DNA of 11,686 bases from Thermoguttaceae bacterium (GTDB lineage: Bacteria > Planctomycetota > Planctomycetia > Pirellulales > Thermoguttaceae): NCBI GenBank assembly GCA_028695865.1, contig JAQVID010000034.1, positions 1 to 11,686 on the forward strand, read 5' to 3'. The notes under the pieces are model-generated. The model was not told where the DNA came from and made no database searches. It was given only the letters and a program-made list of their open reading frames with translations. Position numbers and translations under genes: made by a program. Shown here piece by piece: positions 6,691 through 11,686 of this stretch; within the stretch, counting starts at the first letter, position 1, and each line of letters starts with the position of its first letter.

Positions 6691-7260
6691 ATGTTCAAAC
6701 ATTCGGCTTTAACCATTGCCATTGCTTCCCTTGTGTTCTGTGCCGCCTCGTTCGCCCAGGCTCAATCTGTAAAATCTGTTCCGGCAAAAGCTCCAGTGAC
6801 CGCTACCGTTGCCGCTCCTGCCGCCCCTGCTCCGGGTCCGGATTGCTATGACGCTCCTGATGCTTGTACTCCGGTTGCCCCGTGCTGCGATGCTCCTGAA
6901 GCCTGTACTCCGGCCGCTCCGTGCTGCGACGCTCCGGCGGCGTGTGCCCCGGATTGCTCCTGTGGTTGCGACCCGTGCTCCTGTTCCGGCTGCGTTTCTG
7001 TGATGCAAGGCAAAAAGCATTGTCACCACGGCCGCCGTGCCCGGGCATACGCTGCATGCAATCCCTGCTGCTCGCCGTGCAGTACTCCGTGCGCGCCCTG
7101 CAATTCGTGTACCGTGACTTGCGCTCCCTGCGATCCCTGCACGCCGTGCTATTCTTCCTGTTCTTACAGCGGATGTCACGGAAAGCATGGACGGCATCAC
7201 GGTCGCCGGGCTGCCTGGAGTTACAGCTACTCAAACTGCTGGAACGGCTGCGGGTGCTGA
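6691..7260 (+). CDS. Exported cysteine- and proline-rich protein
   Basis: The protein has 189 residues. AAAGGA at 6677-6682 is 8 nt before the ATG at 6691; the same frame is open upstream from a TTG at 6634, rejected because the hydrophobic leader starts at 6691. Residues 1-24 are a classical signal peptide (cleavage likely after AQA). After an Ala/Pro linker (25-50) the mature part carries 31 Cys and about 22 Pro. Residues 54-89 are near-repeats of a 13-residue unit, DAPxACTPxAPCC; further on come CxxC-like runs (123-157). HHGRRA occurs twice, at 112-117 and 169-174, each in a His/Lys/Arg-rich patch next to a Cys. It is not recognised as a named family. It may be disulfide-linked envelope protein or a metal binder; Cys/Pro-rich proteinaceous walls are known from planctomycetes. 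Both roles are inference. Confidence 0.8.
   Translation: MFKHSALTIAIASLVFCAASFAQAQSVKSVPAKAPVTATVAAPAAPAPGPDCYDAPDACTPVAPCCDAPEACTPAAPCCDAPAACAPDCSCGCDPCSCSGCVSVMQGKKHCHHGRRARAYAACNPCCSPCSTPCAPCNSCTVTCAPCDPCTPCYSSCSYSGCHGKHGRHHGRRAAWSYSYSNCWNGCGC
6850..6957 (+). repeat. In-frame 39-bp repeats encoding DAPxACxP units
   Basis: Units at 6850-6888 and 6889-6927 are complete, and 6928-6957 is a shortened third. They encode DAPDACTPVAPCC, DAPEACTPAAPCC and DAPAACAPDC. Differences lie mainly at third codon positions and in the variable residues, so the repeat appears kept at protein level rather than freshly duplicated. Confidence 0.7.
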
Positions 7261-7495
7261 TCTCGCTCTTGCCCCACGTCCTTGATCCGTATATAATTAT
7301 TCGCAATAGTATCGAGTGCGGAAGAGGACGTGATTTCCTTACCCAAATTACGTATATTAACACCGCAATAAATAAAACGTTGCTTCCTTAAAAAAACGAA
7401 CAACAAAACCAGCGACGTGGCAACAAATTGAATAAAGGCATTCATGGGACGAAGGCGTCACAGCCGGTGCAAAAACGAAAAATGGAAGGCATTTC
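7261..7495. other. Intergenic region before the ECF sigma gene
   Basis: The stretch has no long gene and no hairpin with a T-tract after the Cys-rich gene. An 8-bp inverted repeat, CACGTCCT (7275-7282) and AGGACGTG (7325-7332), encloses 42 AT-rich bases. A 20-codon frame at its right end is listed separately. No promoter could be assigned with confidence. Confidence 0.4.
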
Positions 7496-7506
7496 ATGAA
7501 GAGTAA
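7444..7506 (+). CDS. Possible 20-codon leader ORF overlapping the sigma factor start
   Basis: An ATG at 7444 with AAAGG 5 nt upstream (7434-7438) opens a 20-codon frame that stops at 7504-7506, overlapping the sigma gene start (7496) by 11 bases in another frame. The peptide is very basic at its N-terminus (MGRRRH) and has no family signature. If translated, it could couple to or modulate sigma factor translation. Short frames of this size are common by chance. Confidence 0.25.
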   Translation: MGRRRHSRCKNEKWKAFHEE

Positions 7507-8275
7507 TGTTGCGATACAGCAACTTGACAGCCAGGGATTGCCGATCCGGGACACGGAGTGTCCTGAAGCGGCGTTGGGCCCCGCTGTCGGCGTAATTTCG
7601 TCGGACGCAACTTGCCCGGTCTGTGACGCCCAAAGCTCGGAACCAAAGAGCGATCGGGTTGAGTCGGACCTTGAGACCGCCGAATTGGACCTTCAACGGT
7701 CCGAAACGGAACCTGGCGACAGGACGACTGATTCGGGAGGCGATAAGCCGTTACCGCCGGACTGGGGAGATATTCTCACGGAGAATGAACCCTGGCTTCG
7801 AACGGTCATAGCCGCCCGGGTCGGCGAACCGGCCGCCGTCGACGAAGTCTTTCAGGAAGTTTCGCTTGCGGCGATACGTCAACAGGCACCGATTCACGAC
7901 CTGTCGAAGATTTGTCCCTGGTTGTACAGGCTGGCGATAACGCAATCGCTCCTGTACCGCCGAACGATGGGACGCAAAAAGAAATTGATTACCCGCTATA
8001 CGGAAAAAATTCCGGTAGTGGAATATGATCAGAAGCAGCCTGATCCGCTTGAGTGGCTTACCGATCAGGAACGTTTCGGTCACGTGCGGGAAGCAATGTC
8101 AACGTTGCCGAAAGCGCAGCAAGAACTCCTTATGCTCAAATATGTTCACGAATGGAGTTACCGGGACATGGCCGAGCACCTTGGGATAACCGTTTCGGCG
8201 GTGCAAGCGAAATTGCATCGGGCACGCGGCTTGCTTCGGGAAAAATTGGAAAAAAAGAAAGTCGATTGTTCGTAA
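7496..8275 (+). CDS. ECF-type RNA polymerase sigma factor with N-terminal extension
   Basis: The protein has 259 residues, longer than the usual 170-200. GGAAGG (7484-7489) lies 6 nt before the ATG. Residues 1-90 are an acidic, low-complexity extension with one CPVC at 40-43. Region 2 spans about 96-160 (EPAAVDEVFQEVSLAAIRQQ at 111-130, then PWLYRLAITQSLLYRRT), which binds core polymerase and the -10 element. Region 4 spans about 196-250 (LPKAQQELLMLKYVHEWSYRDMAEHLGI, split, then TVSAVQAKLHRARGLLREKL), the HTH that reads the -35 element. Region 3 is absent, as expected for ECF factors. It acts in the cytoplasm and directs transcription of a small regulon. The membrane protein gene 228 bp downstream is the likely partner that controls it. 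It ends in a Lys-rich tail. Confidence 0.9.
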   Translation: MKSNVAIQQLDSQGLPIRDTECPEAALGPAVGVISSDATCPVCDAQSSEPKSDRVESDLETAELDLQRSETEPGDRTTDSGGDKPLPPDWGDILTENEPWLRTVIAARVGEPAAVDEVFQEVSLAAIRQQAPIHDLSKICPWLYRLAITQSLLYRRTMGRKKKLITRYTEKIPVVEYDQKQPDPLEWLTDQERFGHVREAMSTLPKAQQELLMLKYVHEWSYRDMAEHLGITVSAVQAKLHRARGLLREKLEKKKVDCS

Positions 8276-8341
8276 GTAAAGAACGATCTGCTGGGGTAGG
8301 CAAAACAACTCCGGAATCGATTGTTCGTTTGTTGTTTTGTC
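8262..8341 (+). repeat. 12-bp direct repeat and 9-bp inverted repeat around the end of the sigma gene
   Basis: TCGATTGTTCGT occurs at 8262-8273, across the sigma stop codon, and again at 8317-8328. The second copy sits in the 21-nt loop of an inverted repeat, CAAAACAAC (8301-8309) and GTTGTTTTG (8331-8339), which extends to 11 pairs with a G-T and a G-C. No T-tract follows. Further right, TGCCTT (8417-8422) and AAGGCA (8433-8438) form a small hairpin. The gap to the next gene (8276-8503) holds no other gene. Confidence 0.5.
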
Positions 8342-8503
8342 CGCGGCGTGCCGCTTAAAACCTGTTCGCACATGAGATACTGTTGACGTTTCATTTTTCG
8401 TTCCGTGTTTGTCGTTTGCCTTTTGAAAAATCAAGGCATTGCGTCGCGGGCAGTGAAACTCAAGTAGAACTGACATAAACACGTTCAACCCAATTAAAAT
8501 TTT

Positions 8504-9469
8504 ATGGACCGTACAATGAACACCCTCACGGCATTGACTGCGGAAGACAAGTTCATGATCGAACTTTTGGTCGACGGAGAACTCGACGACCCGCAGCGTA
8601 AGGAACTATTGATTCAGCTCGACCGGATCGAAGGCGGCTGGCGTTTCTGTGCCATTGCGTTTTTGGAATCGCAGTGCATGCGTCAGGTGTACAAACCGGC
8701 GCGAACATGCGGTGCCCGGTTTGTCTCCCCTGCCCTTTCTGGGCATGAAGTCTTCGGGCAGTCCCGGTCGATGGGTCACGCCGTTGACGTGGACGCGGTA
8801 GTGAACCGCTCTTGCGTTTCGCTTGGCTCGACAGCGCTTGCGTCCGATCCTGAAGACACTTCGCTGGTCGATCGTTTGGATTGCGGTCGCCGTTCGTCCA
8901 GTGAACCGACTATTATTCCTTTAAAAAAGGGAGGCTATCGCCCCGGACGATCATTCGTTTCTTCCGGCGGGAGCGGTGGTGGGACTTCGTGGCCCGCCGT
9001 GCTCGCGGCCATGGCAGGAGGTTTTCTTTTGGCGTTTGTTCTCACCGGACTCATTGCCTTTTTGGGATCGTCCGCGACACACACCGAGTCGTCCCCGGTC
9101 GTTCCCAACTCGTCCGGTATCCCGTTTGCCCGGAGCGAATCAGGTTCAGAGCCGGTCCAACGCGTCATGGACCCCCAAGACGACAATACCCCCATTCGCC
9201 TGGTAACACTCAAGAGCCCTGATAAAAATCTGGACGGGATTAGTGTTCCATGCGTTGATGTTGCGACGTGTTCACCGGATTCTCTGCAAGGCATGCGTAA
9301 ACACAAAGCTACAGATCACTACGTCGAAAGTCTTAAAAAGAACGGGCATAAGGTCGAATCGATTTACGAAGAACTCGCGTTCCCGCTTGAGGACGGTCGA
9401 ACGCTTATCCTGCCGGTCGATACGTTTAATGTGCAGTACCAAACGCCTGGTCTGCAAAGTTATCAGTAA
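8504..9469 (+). CDS. Single-pass membrane protein, probable anti-sigma-like regulator
   Basis: The protein has 321 residues. A second ATG at 8516 is an equally possible start; neither has a Shine-Dalgarno sequence. The N-terminal segment 14-61 (LLVDGELDD..., GGWRFCAIAFLESQ) is the cytoplasmic helical head found in planctomycete proteins encoded after ECF sigma genes; the zinc-binding HxxxCxxC of classical ZAS anti-sigma factors is not present. Residues 62-162 are polar and low complexity, ending in a Gly/Ser run. One transmembrane helix lies at 165-187, preceded by basic residues, so the C-terminal part (188-321) should face the periplasm. That part includes 'HYVESLKKNGHKVESIYEELAFPLEDGRTLILPVDTF', a compact alpha-beta piece in pieces of 272-308. 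Its place after the sigma gene suggests it holds the sigma factor at the membrane. That function is inferred, not shown. Confidence 0.6.
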   Translation: MDRTMNTLTALTAEDKFMIELLVDGELDDPQRKELLIQLDRIEGGWRFCAIAFLESQCMRQVYKPARTCGARFVSPALSGHEVFGQSRSMGHAVDVDAVVNRSCVSLGSTALASDPEDTSLVDRLDCGRRSSSEPTIIPLKKGGYRPGRSFVSSGGSGGGTSWPAVLAAMAGGFLLAFVLTGLIAFLGSSATHTESSPVVPNSSGIPFARSESGSEPVQRVMDPQDDNTPIRLVTLKSPDKNLDGISVPCVDVATCSPDSLQGMRKHKATDHYVESLKKNGHKVESIYEELAFPLEDGRTLILPVDTFNVQYQTPGLQSYQ

Positions 9470-9537
9470 TCGATCGGCGTGAAATTCACCCTTTTACGAA
9501 TAGGAATTGTTGAGAAGAATCAGGAGAGAGTTACACG

Positions 9538-10683
9538 ATGGACAGCAAATTACGTTATGGATTATGTATTGCGATGAGTGCCGCTTCGTTTATGTTGAGC
9601 GGCTCGGACGCTCTTTGGGCTCAAGCGACGAAGCAACTGAAACAGCCGGCGGCTCCCAAAGTCGTCACCCAAAACAACGACGCAAAGCAGGCACCTGTTA
9701 CACTGAAAGAAGATTCAAAAGAAGATTCGTTGGGCGACCCAAACGCGTCTCAAAACGCCCCGACTGTTCAGCCTGGAGAGCACAGCCAGTCGTACTCCGT
9801 TATTATCGAAAACAAAATCGGACCGGACGGTAAACGAATCAAAACGAAAAAGGTTTGGAAAAACGGAGCTCTTGTCGAAAACCGGCAAGATGTCGTCGAG
9901 GGCACCGATGTCGATGCCGACGCGGACGCTTCCGTGATTTTGTCCGATGGTGAAACGGCACCCGGCATGATATTGAGAAGTGAGCGTTCCGGAGACGAAT
10001 CGTTTGACCCGCTCGAAGCTCTAAACGGAACACCGGCGGAAATGATGCAGCGTTTTGAGCAGCAGTTCCGACGTCAACAGGCCGAGCATGCCCGACGCAT
10101 GGAAGCGTTTCGTCAGCAGCATGGTTTGGCACGCGGAATGGCCATTCCTTTTTCGGACGCCGGTCTTCCCGCCGGGAGTGCTCCTGCGGCACCGAGTCAG
10201 TATTGGATTGGCGCCTCCATCGCTCCCGTTCCGGAAATTTTGGCCGCACAACTTGACCTCCCGGCAGGCACCGGGGTACTCGTCGTGAACGTCGTGCCCG
10301 AGTCTCCCGCGGCAAAGGCGGGTATCGCCAAATATGATGTACTTGTCAAGGTTGGCAAAACCGAGATTAAAGACGCAACGGCTATTGGCAAAATTCTGGA
10401 TCATGAAAAAGGTGCCCCCCAAACGTTTGAAATTTATCGCAAAGGCAAACGGATTACCCTTAACGTGACACCCGAGAAACGACCTGATTCGCCTGACGCG
10501 TTTTTGTCCAACGACGCGGACGCAAGTGGTCGCAGTCAAATTCGGGTCGTACGCCCCGGGATCATTGTTCCTGCCGACAAGGCCGCCACGGAAGCGGTAA
10601 AACCGGCCGAAAACGCCAAGCCAAAGAACGCGGACACCCCCACCGAGAAAGCCAAGACGCCTGAGGCAAAGACGACTCCTTAA
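9538..10683 (+). CDS. Exported PDZ-domain protein
   Basis: The protein has 381 residues. AGGAGAG at 9522-9528 precedes the ATG. A signal peptide covers about 1-30 (hydrophobic stretch 7-21, possible cleavage after ALWAQA). Residues 31-160 are polar and acidic, with a beta-rich 'YSVIIENKIGPDGKRIKTKKVWKNG' (86-110, split) segment. Residues 166-196 are a Gln/Arg-rich helix. The PDZ domain is about 222-312: 'YWIGASIAPVP', 'GTGVLVVNVVPESPAAKAGI' (245-264) with the usual carboxylate-binding region, 'YDVLVKVGKTEI', 'ITLNV'. The C-terminus is a Pro/Lys/Glu-rich tail. No trypsin-like triad and no HExxH zinc site is present, so it is a binding protein rather than a protease. It lies 68 bp after the membrane protein and ends at a strong terminator, so it probably closes the operon. 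A sensor or scaffold role for misfolded envelope protein is possible by analogy with PDZ proteins in RpoE systems. Confidence 0.8.
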   Translation: MDSKLRYGLCIAMSAASFMLSGSDALWAQATKQLKQPAAPKVVTQNNDAKQAPVTLKEDSKEDSLGDPNASQNAPTVQPGEHSQSYSVIIENKIGPDGKRIKTKKVWKNGALVENRQDVVEGTDVDADADASVILSDGETAPGMILRSERSGDESFDPLEALNGTPAEMMQRFEQQFRRQQAEHARRMEAFRQQHGLARGMAIPFSDAGLPAGSAPAAPSQYWIGASIAPVPEILAAQLDLPAGTGVLVVNVVPESPAAKAGIAKYDVLVKVGKTEIKDATAIGKILDHEKGAPQTFEIYRKGKRITLNVTPEKRPDSPDAFLSNDADASGRSQIRVVRPGIIVPADKAATEAVKPAENAKPKNADTPTEKAKTPEAKTTP

Positions 10684-10746
10684 TGAAATGAAAGGAATAA
10701 CTTGGGAATCAGGAATTAGCTGATCACAGCCAGTGCCAACGAAGAG

Positions 10747-10774
10747 ACCGGGAACACTCATTCCCGGTTTTTTT
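10747..10774 (+). terminator. Rho-independent terminator
   Basis: ACCGGGAA (10747-10754) and TTCCCGGT (10761-10768) form a perfect 8-bp stem around a 6-nt loop, followed by a T-run to 10774. It lies 63 nt after the PDZ gene stop and should end that transcript. Confidence 0.93.
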
Positions 10775-11028
10775 ATTGTTGCGTTAATGCCGGCAGACGA
10801 CTTTTTAACCGCGATTCAGCAAGCCTTACCTTATCCATACTACGCATACTGCGCATTTATGCATATATTTCTTTTTTTGAAGAAGTAAATTTGCTCCCAT
10901 GGGATTTTTTTGTCAAATTGCTCTTTACACAAAGCAAGAAAAAGGGCAAAATAAGCCAAATTTGTAAAAAAGTGGGATACGTTTTTCCACCGGAAGCTGA
11001 GTGTTACCATGGACAGGAGTATAAAATC
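10775..11028. other. AT-rich intergenic region before the Skp-like gene
   Basis: No gene was seen. It contains the palindrome TCCCATGGGA (10895-10904) followed by seven T, and a 6-bp hairpin, GTGGGA with TTCCAC (10972-10990). The promoter of the following gene should lie here because a terminator is upstream, but no box was convincing. Confidence 0.4.
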
Positions 11029-11686
11029 GTGAGAAAGTCAATGATTACGGCGGTGGTCGCCGCGTCGTTATTTTTTGTTTTAAATTCAATGGTATCGGCC
11101 CAACAGGCTCCTATTTTGGTTGGGGTTTTGGATACAATGTCGGTCATTCAAAAACATCCTATTGTTACGGATCAGGTTTCCCTTATGGAACAATCGTTTC
11201 AAAAGGAAGTTTTGGAATTCCAGAAATTTCAGCAGGCGGCTACAAAAAAGGCCGAGGAAATCAGTAATACATACAAGATTGGCACAGCGGAGTATGATGA
11301 GCAGCTTCGTCCACTCCGGGACCAGGTAAGAAACACCGAAATACAGTTACAGGAAAAGCAGGCCAAACTTGCCCAGGAATTGAACAAGCTGCGTTTTAAG
11401 ATACACAGCGATATTCAAGAATGTGTTCAAGCGGTTTGTCAGCAAAAAGGAATTCTTATTGTCTTTACGAAGATCAAGACTCCCCGTAAAGGCATTTCCG
11501 AGGAAATGGCCGTTGTTCGAGACGCAGATTCCAACTTTGTCATGTGGAACCGTCCGGAATGCGATATCACGCAAGATGTCATTGCCGCGTTGGCTCAACG
11601 GGTAGGCGTTTCCAAGACAACCCCGGGCGGCGCGCTGAGCAATCTCTCCGGGAATCTTACGCCCAGTGGTCCTCGCGCACAAGGCC
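11029..11686 (+). CDS. OmpH/Skp-family periplasmic chaperone, 3' end missing
   Basis: An open frame starts at GTG 11029, with AGGAG (11015-11019) 9 nt upstream, and runs off the right edge without a stop after 219 codons. An in-frame ATG at 11041 is the alternative start. Residues 1-26 are a signal peptide (cleavage likely after VSA). The mature part opens with 'ILVGVLDTMSVIQKHP', the first beta strand and helix of the Skp fold, followed by about 95 residues of Gln/Lys/Glu-rich helix (heptad-like, 55-130) forming the coiled-coil tentacle. It returns to a beta segment, 'KGILIVFTKIKTP', as in Skp. A Gly/Ser/Pro-rich tail follows. Skp proteins hold unfolded outer-membrane proteins in the periplasm. 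The central helical part is the family hallmark; the extended C-terminus is longer than E. coli Skp (161 aa). Confidence 0.8.
   Translation, partial: MRKSMITAVVAASLFFVLNSMVSAQQAPILVGVLDTMSVIQKHPIVTDQVSLMEQSFQKEVLEFQKFQQAATKKAEEISNTYKIGTAEYDEQLRPLRDQVRNTEIQLQEKQAKLAQELNKLRFKIHSDIQECVQAVCQQKGILIVFTKIKTPRKGISEEMAVVRDADSNFVMWNRPECDITQDVIAALAQRVGVSKTTPGGALSNLSGNLTPSGPRAQG

Noticed and set aside
6709..7200. 163-codon - strand frame rich in Arg/Gly/Ala/Ser
   Set aside because: It is the shadow of the Cys-rich gene; its composition follows from the reverse complement of GC-rich Cys, Pro and Ala codons.
7275..7332. 8-bp inverted repeat CACGTCCT / AGGACGTG as a terminator for the Cys-rich gene
   Set aside because: The loop would be 42 nt and no T-tract follows, so it was kept only as a note.
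9538..10683. DegQ/HtrA-type or RseP-type protease for the PDZ gene
   Set aside because: No Ser-protease triad motif and no HExxH are present; only one PDZ domain is visible.
10895..10911. Palindrome TCCCATGGGA followed by seven T, like a terminator
   Set aside because: A palindrome with no loop bases gives at most three or four pairs as RNA, and a strong terminator already lies 120 bp upstream.
10973..10988. Second sigma-54-like site, TGGGAT-N5-TTTCC, before the Skp-like gene
   Set aside because: The near-invariant GC of the -12 element is replaced by TC, and the segment is also part of a small hairpin.
1..11686. CRISPR array, insertion sequence, prophage or tRNA
   Set aside because: No regularly spaced repeats, transposase or integrase motifs, terminal inverted repeats, or cloverleaf-like sequence were found.

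Overview
The window reads as an accessory-type but ordinary chromosomal stretch of a Planctomycetota bacterium. This is inferred from the gene families: a secretin-N-repeat protein with a Pro/Ala-rich linker, a XylR-type AraC regulator, an ECF sigma factor followed by a membrane protein with a 'VDGELDDPQRKELL...GGWRFCAIAFLESQ' head, a secreted PDZ protein, and a very Cys/Pro-rich exported protein. No mobile element, CRISPR array, tRNA or rRNA was seen. The genus cannot be named from the sequence alone.

Left part (1-3062, + strand): the 3' part of a gene for a secretin-N-domain repeat protein with no barrel domain, a stand-alone corrinoid (B12-binding) protein, and 24 bp later a GTG-started XylR-like regulator. 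The last two probably share a transcript.

Centre (3094-6405): an FHA / sigma-54 AAA+ / Fis-HTH activator on the - strand is divergent from a sodium:solute symporter on the + strand. The 330-bp gap holds a good sigma-54 (-24/-12) promoter candidate just upstream of the symporter, a 13-bp palindrome about 120 bp upstream of its predicted transcription start, a possible sigma-70 promoter facing the activator, and a large hairpin plus a terminator-like hairpin in the activator's leader. The simplest reading is that the FHA activator, probably responding to threonine phosphorylation, switches on the transporter. A post-gene hairpin follows the symporter.

Right part (6480-11686, + strand): tandem 11-bp repeats and a hairpin precede a 189-aa exported protein with 31 cysteines in its mature part. 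Next come an ECF sigma factor with a long N-terminal extension, a single-pass membrane protein likely to be its regulator, and an exported PDZ protein ending at a clear intrinsic terminator. The window closes inside an OmpH/Skp-like periplasmic chaperone gene that starts at a GTG and runs off the end. Sigma factor, membrane partner, PDZ protein and nearby chaperone suggest an envelope-homeostasis region, by analogy with RpoE-type systems. The link is inferred from gene order only.
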